Origin: CAVQWT01 sp963717705
Lineage (GTDB): Bacteria > Pseudomonadota > Gammaproteobacteria > Burkholderiales > Casimicrobiaceae
Direction: 5' to 3'
Length of the DNA stretch: 64,000 nucleotides
Assembly: GCA_963717705.1 (NCBI GenBank)
Contig: CAVQWT010000002.1
Coordinates: 496,001-560,000, forward strand
Part shown: one piece after another, positions 50,019 to 57,123 of the stretch
Numbering within the stretch: position 1 is the first letter of the stretch
Layout of the letters: every line of letters begins with the position of its first letter
Notes under the pieces: model-generated
Seen by the model: only the letters and a program-made list of their open reading frames with translations
Databases searched by the model: none
What the model was told of the DNA's origin: nothing
Translations under genes and position numbers: made by a program

Positions 50019-51080
50019 TCAGAGCGGCCGCATTCGGTCCAGCCGGGGGTTCGTCAGCCATTCCATCGCCGCGTCGGCGAAGCCCCCGCACTGCGCGATC
50101 GCGCGCTCCCAGTCGCGAATGCGTCCGGCGTGGTCGGTGCCGTAGCGGTAGAAATCGTTGCGGTCAGGCAGCTTGCGGTTCGGCAGCGTGTCGAGGAACG
50201 CGCGCGACGGCGCGATCAGCAGTACGTTGTCGAGCCAGGGGTGACCGCGGCGCGACTTGCGCCACGGCAGGAACTTGTCGAGCCAGCCCGGCGTGACGTG
50301 CGGGACGAAATGCGGATACAGGGTGATCCCTTCCTGCCGGGCGTAGGGCAGGCACAGGTGGTAGTCGATGACGCCGCCGTCCCAGTAGTCGCCGGGCGGC
50401 GCGCCGCCGACGTCGCGCACCGGCGCGCAGACCAGCGGGATCGAGCCCGACGCCAGCAGTGCGTCCTCGGTGTTGGCGGCGTCGAGCGCGACGCGGGTCA
50501 GGCCGAAGGGGTCGAAGGGCTGTGCGAACGGCGAGGCGGCGCCGGCGTGGAACGCGACCCGGTCGAGGTGGCGGGCGAGGCGGGCGCGGCCGATGGCGTT
50601 GGCGCCGGCGGCGCGGGCGAACGCGGCGCGGTCGTTGCGGCCGGCGAGAAGTCCGCGGGCGCGCGCCGCGAGCACGTCGAGCGAGACGCCGGGACGGGGT
50701 GCGAGCGGCCGGCCGTCGAGCACCGCCCGGGCGAGGCCCCGGATGACCGCACTGACGTCGGCGGGGGTGGGCCCGGGACGGTAGTTCTGCTCGTGCACGT
50801 ACGCGTGCTGAAGGCGGTCGAGGGCCGCGTTCGCGTCGGCTTGCGCGAGCGCCGCCATCCGCCAGGCCCCGATCGACGCGCCGACCAGGGACAACGTGGG
50901 CGCGTTGTGCAGCCAGTGCGCATGCAGCAGCCGGTCGAGCGGCAGCAGCGCCAGGCCCTTCGGCCCGCCCGCAGCCGCGGGAACGCAGCGAACGTCCGTC
51001 GGCGCGAGCCCGCGCTCACGCAGATGCGTGCGGGCCCGCGCTCCGGCGCGGATCTGCAGCCAGGCGTCCGTCTTGTTCAA
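50019..51080 (-). CDS. Patatin-like phospholipase
   Basis: Encodes 353 residues. It has the patatin serine-hydrolase signature: the oxyanion region AAAGGPKGLALLPLD, the nucleophile elbow GASIGAW (GxSxG) and the catalytic Asp in YWDGGVIDYH. It should hydrolyse acyl esters of lipids. The only available start is a TTG at 51080 (MNKTDAWLQIRAG), immediately beside the inverted-repeat element; the in-frame stop TGA just upstream lies inside the element. Homologous sequence (TDAWLQIRAG) begins at once after the start, so the native start codon may have been replaced or trimmed by the element. Confidence 0.85.
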   Translation of the reverse strand: MNKTDAWLQIRAGARARTHLRERGLAPTDVRCVPAAAGGPKGLALLPLDRLLHAHWLHNAPTLSLVGASIGAWRMAALAQADANAALDRLQHAYVHEQNYRPGPTPADVSAVIRGLARAVLDGRPLAPRPGVSLDVLAARARGLLAGRNDRAAFARAAGANAIGRARLARHLDRVAFHAGAASPFAQPFDPFGLTRVALDAANTEDALLASGSIPLVCAPVRDVGGAPPGDYWDGGVIDYHLCLPYARQEGITLYPHFVPHVTPGWLDKFLPWRKSRRGHPWLDNVLLIAPSRAFLDTLPNRKLPDRNDFYRYGTDHAGRIRDWERAIAQCGGFADAAMEWLTNPRLDRMRPL

Positions 51081-51082
51081 GT

Positions 51083-51368
51083 GGGGTCAGGTCGAATTTT
51101 GATCAAGCAGGTGCAAAGAACTGCGCGCCGCGCAGGTCCAAGAATACCCTGCAGTTTGTCCAATCCGGCAGCATCGCGCCATCGGCCATCGGGACGATCG
51201 CGCGATTCGAGGCTCGCGGGCAGGATTGCAGCGCACACCGCGCCGGGACCCGGGCGGAACGTCCGCCGGCCTTGGCCCGTCGACCGACGGTCGCGTCGGT
51301 CACTGCCATCGTCGCCTCGACTTGTCGCGCGCGACCGACCGCGATTCACCAAAATTCGACCTGACCCC
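51083..51368. mobile_element. 286-bp element with 19-bp terminal inverted repeats (MITE/REP-like, non-autonomous)
   Basis: GGGGTCAGGTCGAATTTTG (51083-51101) and its exact complement CAAAATTCGACCTGACCCC (51350-51368) bound 248 bp of sequence with no convincing gene. A third copy of the end occurs alone at 56975-56991. Sequences of the GGGGTCAGGTC type are often seen at REP/Y1-transposase-associated elements in proteobacteria (recollection, not checked). No transposase is present inside. It separates the patatin and CoA-transferase genes and touches both 5' ends. Confidence 0.65.
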
Positions 51369-51413
51369 AAGTGACGCGGCACAATGGGGGTCCCGCCTGT
51401 TCACGCCGCTGCC

Positions 51414-53435
51414 ATGACCAACGCCACCCATCGATTGCTCGACGCCGTTCGCACCTTCGAACACGGCAAGATCGTCAGCGCCCGCGAGGCCGTGGCGCTG
51501 ATCCGCGACGGCGACACGCTCGCCACCACAGGCTTCGTCGGCATCGGCTTCGCCGAGAACATCGCGGTTGCGCTCGAGCAACGGTTCCTCGACACCGCCC
51601 GCGACGCGCCGGACGGCGTGGGTCACCCGCGCAACCTGACGCTGGTCTACGCCGCGGGCCAGGGCGACGGCAAGGAGCGCGGCCTCAACCACCTCGGCCA
51701 CGACGGCCTGGTCAGGCGCGTCGTCGGCGGCCACTGGGGCCTGGTGCCGAAGCTGCAGGCCCTCGCCGTGGGCAACCAGATCGAGGCCTACAACCTGCCG
51801 CAGGGCGTGATCGCGCACCTCTTCCGCGACATCGCTGCCGGCAAGCCGGGCCACCTGTCGAAAATCGGCCTCGGCACCTTCGTCGATCCGCGGCATGGCG
51901 GCGGCAAGATCAACCGGATCACCACCGAGGAACTGGTCACGCTGATGCCGCTGGGCGACGAGGAATACCTCTTCTACCGGGCGTTCCCGATCCACGTCGG
52001 CATCGTCCGCGGCACCACCGCCGACCCCGACGGCAACATCACGATGGAGCGCGAGGCGCTCACCCTCGAGGGCCTGGCCATCGCGATGGCCGCGCACAAC
52101 TCCGGCGGCATCGTGATCGCGCAGGTCGAGCGCATCGCCGAACGGCATACCCTGAACCCGCGGCAGGTGAAGATCCCCGGCATCCTGGTCGACTGCGTGG
52201 TCGTGGCAGAAAAGCCCGAGTACCACATGCAGACGTTCATCGAGCCGTACAGCGCGGCGTTCTCCGGCGAGATCCGGGTGCCGGCGTCGACCATCGCCGC
52301 GATGCCGATGTCCGAGCGCAAGATCATCGCCCGCCGCGCCGCGCTCGAGCTCAAGCCCAACAGCATCGTCAATCTCGGCATCGGCATGCCCGAGGGCGTA
52401 GCCGACGTCGCCGCCGAGGAAAAGGTCATCGATCTCCTCACCCTCACCGCCGAGCCCGGCGTCGTCGGCGGCATTCCCGCGGGCGGCCTCAACTTCGGCG
52501 CCGCGACCAACACGCAGGCGATCATCGACCAGCCGTACCAGTTCGACTTCTACGACGGCGGCGGCCTCGACCTCGCGTTCCTCGGCCTGGCGCAGGCCGA
52601 CCGCGAGGGCAACCTCAACGTATCGAAGTTCGGCCCGCGGCTCGCCGGCGCCGGCGGCTTCATCAACATCAGCCAGTGCGCGAAGTCGGTCGTCTTCGTC
52701 GGCACGTTCACCGCCGGCAACCTGGTCGTGCGGATCGACGGCGGGCTGCTCGCCATCGACAGCGAAGGCGGCGCGCGCAAGTTCGTGCGCGAGGTCGAGC
52801 ACCGCACCTACTCCGGTGCGCAGGCCTGGAAGCGCCGGCAGCCGGCGCTCTACATCACCGAGCGCTGCGTGTTCGTGCTGGGCCCGGACGGGCTCGAACT
52901 CACCGAGGTCGCACCCGGCGTCGATGTCGAGCGCGACATCCTCGCGCAGATGGATTTCCGCCCGGTGATCCGCGGCACCCCGCGCCCGATGGACGCGGCG
53001 ATCTTCCGCGACGTGCCGATGGGCCTGCGCGAGCGGATGCTCGCGATCCCGCTCGCCGATCGCTTCACCTACGCGCCGGAGCAGAACATCTTCTTCATCA
53101 ACTTCGAGCGCCTCTCGATCCGCTCGGCGCAGGACATCGAGGACGTGCGCGCCGAGATCGAGCGCCAGCTCACCCCGCTGGGCCGCAAGATCTACGCCAT
53201 CGTCAACTACGACAACTTCTCGCTGCCGCCGGAGCTGGTCGACGCGTGGACCGACATGGTCAAGCGCCTGGTCGAGCGCTTCTACTGGGGCGTGACGCGT
53301 TACACCACCTCCGGATTCCTGCGCGTGAAGCTCGGCGATGCGCTGGCCCGGCGCGGCGTCGTCCCGCACATCTACGAGTCCGCCGAGGAAGCGCATCAGC
53401 ACCTGCGCGACTTCGGGCCGGCGCGACGCGACTGA
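51414..53435 (+). CDS. Acyl-CoA:acetate/3-ketoacid CoA-transferase (YdiF-like, family I)
   Basis: Encodes 673 residues from ATG 51414 (MTNATHRLLDAVR); an ATG at 51384 is possible. It is a single-chain alpha-beta fusion: an N-terminal alpha part (LIRDGDTLATTGFVGIGFAENI) and a beta part (NSIVNLGIGMPEGVADV, LTLTAEPGVVGGIPAGG). The Glu in TAEPGVVGG is the expected catalytic residue forming the CoA thioester. It is about 140 residues longer than YdiF; the extra C-terminal domain (NIFFINFERLSIRSAQDIEDV, KIYAIVNYDNFSLPPEL) looks STAS-like and may be regulatory. The upstream 45 bp are dominated by the inverted-repeat element. Confidence 0.88.
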   Translation: MTNATHRLLDAVRTFEHGKIVSAREAVALIRDGDTLATTGFVGIGFAENIAVALEQRFLDTARDAPDGVGHPRNLTLVYAAGQGDGKERGLNHLGHDGLVRRVVGGHWGLVPKLQALAVGNQIEAYNLPQGVIAHLFRDIAAGKPGHLSKIGLGTFVDPRHGGGKINRITTEELVTLMPLGDEEYLFYRAFPIHVGIVRGTTADPDGNITMEREALTLEGLAIAMAAHNSGGIVIAQVERIAERHTLNPRQVKIPGILVDCVVVAEKPEYHMQTFIEPYSAAFSGEIRVPASTIAAMPMSERKIIARRAALELKPNSIVNLGIGMPEGVADVAAEEKVIDLLTLTAEPGVVGGIPAGGLNFGAATNTQAIIDQPYQFDFYDGGGLDLAFLGLAQADREGNLNVSKFGPRLAGAGGFINISQCAKSVVFVGTFTAGNLVVRIDGGLLAIDSEGGARKFVREVEHRTYSGAQAWKRRQPALYITERCVFVLGPDGLELTEVAPGVDVERDILAQMDFRPVIRGTPRPMDAAIFRDVPMGLRERMLAIPLADRFTYAPEQNIFFINFERLSIRSAQDIEDVRAEIERQLTPLGRKIYAIVNYDNFSLPPELVDAWTDMVKRLVERFYWGVTRYTTSGFLRVKLGDALARRGVVPHIYESAEEAHQHLRDFGPARRD

Positions 53436-53599
53436 CGCGCCGTCGGCGCGCGGCGCGGACCCGCCCGGCTCGCGCCCGCCGCGCGAGGCGATGCCTGCTC
53501 ATCCGTCCGGCCGATGGCGCGCGCCCGCGCGCCGCCTCAACATGGCTTGCCGCTGCGCTTCGCCGCGGCTCGCGCCACTGCCCCGAGGAGACGATCGCC

Positions 53600-53967
53600 A
53601 TGAGCCATTGCTGGACCCGCACGCGCTGCAATCCGACGCCGAGTACCGCGCTGCGCTGGCGGAACTCGAGCAACTGCTGCTCTGCGACCCGGGCACGCCG
53701 GCGGGTCATCGCTTCGACGAACTCGTCCGCCTGATCGATGCCTACGAGTCCCGCAGCCGGCAGGCGGAACAGGCGGCCGACGCCGAGTTGCGACGCGTGT
53801 GGGCGCAGGCGTGGGCGACGTTCGGGTTGCCGCACGACGTGCCCGACGCCGCGGCCGCCACGACGCCGTCCGACGCGACGACGCGCGGCGCCGCCGAGGA
53901 CAGCGGCATCGCGGCACGCCTCACCGCGCCGGACGGCGCCTTGGCGGCGCCGCCCCGCGCGCGTTGA
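53600..53967 (+). CDS. Small protein resembling the HigA antitoxin N-terminal region, start frame unclear
   Basis: About 120 residues. The frame LLDPHALQSDAEYRAALAELEQLL, then DPGTPAGHRFDELVRLIDAYESR, resembles the N-terminal part of HigA-like antitoxins. The rest (ELRRVWAQAWATFGLPHDV, then Ala/Thr-rich) shows no helix-turn-helix. The good ribosome-binding site (GAGGAG) and ATG at 53600 are in a different frame from the homologous part; within this frame only a TTG at 53608 is available. One missing base after ATGAGCCA would join them. No toxin gene is adjacent. It overlaps the 3' end of the convergent LysR gene by 47 bp. Confidence 0.4.
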
Positions 53968-54865
53968 GCGACCACTCCGGCGTCGCGAATCGCGCGGCGA
54001 GGAAGTCGATGAAGGCGCGCACCTTGGCGGACAGGTGCCGCCGGCTCGGATACACCGCGTTGATCGACCCCGCCATCACCCGGTAGCCGGGCAGCAGCGA
54101 CACCAGCCGCCCGGCGGCAACTTCCGGCGCGACGATGAAGTCGGGCTCGAGCGACACGCCGAAGCCCGCCGCTGCCAGCGCAGTCAGCATCTGGCCGTTG
54201 TTCGAGCGCGCGGGGCCGCGCACGCGCACCGCGCGTTCGGCACCGGCCGCATCGACGAAGCGCCACTGGTCGCGCGTGGGCAGAAATTCGTAGATCAGGC
54301 ACGCGTGCGCCGACAGCTCTTCGGGCGTGCGCGGCGTGCCGTGCCGCGCCAGGTACGATGGCGCCGCGACGCAGACCAGCTCGGTGGTGCCGATGCGCCG
54401 CGCGACCAGCGCCTGGCTGCCGATGCCGCCGATGCGGATCGCGAGGTCGAAACCTTCGTCGACGATGTCCACCGCCCGGTCGGACAGCTCGATCTCGAAC
54501 GACACCTCCGGATAGGCGGCGCCGAATGCGGCGATCGCAGGCGCGAGGTGACGAATGCCGAAGGTGATCGCGCAGGTCAGCCGCAGCGTGCCGCGCGGGA
54601 CCACCGTTGCCGCCCGGATCGAGCCTTCGGCCTCGTCGAGATCCGCGAGCAGCTGCACGCAGCGCTCGTGGAACGCCTGGCCCGACTCGGTCAGCGACAG
54701 GCGCCGCGTCGTGCGGTTGAGCAGCCGCACCGAGAGATGCGCTTCGAGCTCGGCGACGTGCCGCGACACCGCCGACGTCGACAGCGACAGCTTGTCGGCG
54801 GCGCGCGCGAAGCTGCCCTGCTCGACGACCTTGGCGAACGCGGTCAACGCGGTGAAGCGGTCCAT
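53921..54865 (-). CDS. LysR-family transcriptional regulator
   Basis: Encodes 314 residues from ATG 54865 (MDRFTALTAFAKVVEQGSF). The helix-turn-helix is FARAADKLSLSTSAVSRHVAELE, and the effector-binding part contains LTCAITFGIRHLAPAIAAF and VDEGFDLAIRIGGI. Longer upstream frames are chance. It is divergent from doxX (129-bp gap), with a perfect LysR-type box 12 bp upstream of its own start codon, so it probably controls both itself and the doxX-gst-dioxygenase genes. Members of this subgroup often respond to electrophiles or quinones; that is inference here. Confidence 0.92.
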   Translation of the reverse strand: MDRFTALTAFAKVVEQGSFARAADKLSLSTSAVSRHVAELEAHLSVRLLNRTTRRLSLTESGQAFHERCVQLLADLDEAEGSIRAATVVPRGTLRLTCAITFGIRHLAPAIAAFGAAYPEVSFEIELSDRAVDIVDEGFDLAIRIGGIGSQALVARRIGTTELVCVAAPSYLARHGTPRTPEELSAHACLIYEFLPTRDQWRFVDAAGAERAVRVRGPARSNNGQMLTALAAAGFGVSLEPDFIVAPEVAAGRLVSLLPGYRVMAGSINAVYPSRRHLSAKVRAFIDFLAARFATPEWSLNARGAAPPRRRPAR

Positions 54866-54876
54866 GCCGAAGTTTA

Positions 54877-54891
54877 TTGCATAAATCGCAA
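54877..54891. promoter_or_regulatory. LysR-type operator TTGC-N7-GCAA
   Basis: TTGCATAAATCGCAA is a perfect 15-bp dyad of the T-N11-A type bound by LysR regulators. It overlaps a second short palindrome (TTTAT-TGC-ATAAA). It lies 12 bp upstream of the lysR start codon and 104 bp upstream of doxX, in an AT-rich patch unlike the surroundings. Confidence 0.6.
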
Positions 54892-54994
54892 CAATCAATC
54901 CCATTGCGACCCATTTATCTTCCATCTCGGCACGACCATCATTCGAGTCGTCGCAGGGCCACCGCCCATCCCCACCTCCAACCGGGAGTCCATC

Positions 54995-55414
54995 ATGTCG
55001 CAAGACCGCCAAGTCGCCACCGCCGCCCTGCTGCTCCGCCTGGGCCTTGGTGCGATGTTCATCGCCCACGCGCTGCTCAAGTATTTCGTCTTCACGCTCG
55101 AAGGTACGGGGCAGTTCTTCGGCTCCCTCGGGCTGCCGCCGGCGCTGGGTTACGTCACCTTCGCCGCCGAACTCGCCGGCGGCGTATTGCTGCTCCTCGG
55201 CGTCTACACGCGCCAGGTCGCGCTGGCGCTGGTGCCGATCCTCCTGGGCGCCACCTGGGCGCATCTCGGCAACGGCTGGCTGTTCACCGCCAAGGGCGGC
55301 GGCTGGGAGTACCCCGCCTTCCTGACACTCGCGTCGGTCGTCCTGGCCCTGCTGCCGGAGCACGCCTGGGCGCTGAAGCCGATGTCGCGCCGCAGTGCGT
55401 TGAACGCCGCATAA
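54995..55414 (+). CDS. DoxX family membrane protein
   Basis: Encodes 139 residues with four hydrophobic stretches, typical of DoxX: ATAALLLRLGLGAMFIAHALLK, YVTFAAELAGGVLLLLGVYT, ALALVPILLGATWAHLG and YPAFLTLASVVLALL. ATG 54995 has GGGAG seven bases upstream. It is an inner-membrane protein; DoxX-like proteins have been linked to thiol/redox stress, but the function here is unknown. It is the first gene downstream of the LysR regulator and runs with gst and the dioxygenase. Confidence 0.9.
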   Translation: MSQDRQVATAALLLRLGLGAMFIAHALLKYFVFTLEGTGQFFGSLGLPPALGYVTFAAELAGGVLLLLGVYTRQVALALVPILLGATWAHLGNGWLFTAKGGGWEYPAFLTLASVVLALLPEHAWALKPMSRRSALNAA

Positions 55415-55510
55415 CCGGCCCCACGAAGACGCCGAACCGGTCCCCACGCCGCTGCACGGGCGGCCCGCCTTCGGGCGGTCGCCCATGCCCGCGCCTCCGC
55501 CGTTCAACCG

Positions 55511-55520
55511 CCCCCCCCCC
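55511..55520. repeat. Homopolymer of ten C residues upstream of gst
   Basis: A run of ten C lies in the 137-bp gap between doxX and gst, 31 bp before the gst start codon. Such a tract can vary in length in vivo or be miscounted in sequencing. It is outside the coding region, so a change in length would alter only leader or promoter spacing. Confidence 0.7.
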
Positions 55521-55551
55521 GCCCCTCGATCCCGATTCCCGGAGCCCCACG

Positions 55552-56160
55552 ATGAAGCTCTACTACTCTCCCGCCGCCTGCTCGCTTTCCCCGCACATCG
55601 TCGCCCGCGAGGCCGGCATCGCCGTCGAGCTGGTCAAGGTCGACCTCAAGACGCACACGCTCGCCGACGGCACCCACTACACCGCAATCAACCCCAAGGG
55701 TTCGGTCCCGCTGCTCGAGCTCGACGACGGCGACCGGCTGTCCGAGGGTCCCGCCATCGTCCAGTACCTCGCCGATCGCAACCCGGCGTCGGGGCTCGCC
55801 CCCGCAGCCGGCACGATGCCGCGCTATCGCCTGCAGGAGTGGCTGAACTTCGTCACCTCCGAGCTCCACAAGCAGTACTCGCCGCTGTTCGCCGCGTCGA
55901 CGCCGGCCGAGTACAAGGAGGCGGTCAAGGCCCGGCTGGCGCACCGCTTCGACTGGCTGTCGACGAAGCTGGCGGCGCAGGACTACCTGACCGGCGCACA
56001 ATTCACCGTGGCCGACGCGTACCTCTTCACCGTGCTGAGCTGGAACAAGTGGGTCGGCATCGACACCGCCCGGTGGCCGGTGCTCGAGGCCTACGTTGCG
56101 CGCGTCGCCGCACGGCCGAAGGTGCAGGAAGCGATGCAGGCCGAAGGTCTCATCAAGTAA
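55552..56160 (+). CDS. gst: Glutathione S-transferase (beta class)
   Basis: Encodes 202 residues, very like bacterial GstA throughout: KLYYSPAACSLSPHIVAREAG with the beta-class Cys10, NPKGSVPLLEL with the cis-Pro, EGPAIVQYLADRNP, EWLNFVTSELHKQYSPLF and FTVADAYLFTVLSWNKWV. It conjugates glutathione to electrophiles in the cytoplasm. The 20-bp gap to the dioxygenase gene indicates a shared transcript. Confidence 0.94.
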   Translation: MKLYYSPAACSLSPHIVAREAGIAVELVKVDLKTHTLADGTHYTAINPKGSVPLLELDDGDRLSEGPAIVQYLADRNPASGLAPAAGTMPRYRLQEWLNFVTSELHKQYSPLFAASTPAEYKEAVKARLAHRFDWLSTKLAAQDYLTGAQFTVADAYLFTVLSWNKWVGIDTARWPVLEAYVARVAARPKVQEAMQAEGLIK

Positions 56161-56180
56161 CCCGTCGAGGGAATCCCGCG

Positions 56181-56993
56181 ATGAAGCGCCTGCCCACGCT
56201 GTTCCTGTCCCACGGTTCGCCGATGACGGCGGTCGAGCCCGGGGCCGCGGGGCCGGCGTGGGCGGCGCTCGCGCGGGCGCTGCCCGTTCCGCGCGCCGTG
56301 CTGATGGTGTCGGCGCACTGGGACACGTCGCTGCCGATGCTGACCGGCAACGCGAAGCCGGAGACGATCCACGACTTCGGCGGCTTCCCGGACGCACTGT
56401 ATGCGCTCCGCTATCCGGCGCCCGGATCGCCTGTGGTCGCGCAGGAAACGGCAGCGCTGCTGAAGGACGCGGGCTTCACCGCCGGCATCGACGGCTGCCG
56501 CGGCCTCGACCACGGCGCATGGGTGCCGCTGCTGCACATGTATCCGCATGCCGACGTGCCGGTGGTGCAGCTGTCGGTGCAGACCGGCCGCGGCGTTGCG
56601 CATCACGTGCATCTGGGCACCGCGCTGGCGCCGCTGGCGGAGCGCGGCGTGCTCATCGTCGGGTCCGGCCACGCGACGCACAACCTGCGCGACTGGATGA
56701 CCGCGACGCGCAGCGGAAGCACGACGCCGATGCCCTACGTCGAGTCGTTCACGTCGTGGCTCGACGAGCGGCTCGCGGCACACGACGGCGATGCGCTGAT
56801 CGAATACCGCGAGCGGCGGCCGGAAGCCGCGCGCGCCCACCCGACCGAGGAGCACTACGTGCCGCTGCCGGTCGCGTGGGCCGCCGCCGGCCCGGGTGCC
56901 GTCGCCACCCGCGTCCACCGCGAGACCCTCGCCGGCGCCCTGGCCATGGACGCCTGGCGCTTCGACCCCCCGTTGGGGTCAGGTCGAATTTAG
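56181..56993 (+). CDS. Class III extradiol dioxygenase (4,5-DOPA dioxygenase, YgiD-like)
   Basis: Encodes 270 residues. Family landmarks are LPTLFLSHGSPM, LMVSAHWDTSLPM, IHDFGGFPDALYALRYPAPG, LDHGAWVPLLHMYP and VGSGHATHNLRDW; the histidines in SHGSP, SAHW and ATHNL are the likely iron ligands. It would open catechol-type rings. The natural C-terminus appears to be AMDAWRFDPP; the last codons and the stop come from a solo copy of the GGGGTCAGGTC element end, which adds GSGRI. Position after gst under a LysR regulator suggests defence against, or breakdown of, aromatic or quinone compounds. Confidence 0.9.
   Translation: MKRLPTLFLSHGSPMTAVEPGAAGPAWAALARALPVPRAVLMVSAHWDTSLPMLTGNAKPETIHDFGGFPDALYALRYPAPGSPVVAQETAALLKDAGFTAGIDGCRGLDHGAWVPLLHMYPHADVPVVQLSVQTGRGVAHHVHLGTALAPLAERGVLIVGSGHATHNLRDWMTATRSGSTTPMPYVESFTSWLDERLAAHDGDALIEYRERRPEAARAHPTEEHYVPLPVAWAAAGPGAVATRVHRETLAGALAMDAWRFDPPLGSGRI
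56975..56991. mobile_element. Solo copy of the inverted-repeat element end
   Basis: GGGGTCAGGTCGAATTT is identical to the end of the 51083-51368 element. No partner end occurs nearby. It supplies the last residues and the stop codon of the dioxygenase gene, showing that insertion or excision trimmed its 3' end. Confidence 0.65.
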
Positions 56994-57123
56994 GTCAACG
57001 TCCGGGCTCGGACCCCGGCACCACCATCCGCACAGCCCCCATCCTGCGCCTGCCGCGGCCACACCGCCATCGTCCGGATGGACGAGGCGGCGGCGGCAGT
57101 GCCGCCACGGTGTCGGGCATGCG

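Noticed and set aside
51103..51309. 68-codon minus-strand frame inside the inverted-repeat element
   Set aside because: No homology recognised, no ribosome-binding site, and no transposase-like motif; probably chance.
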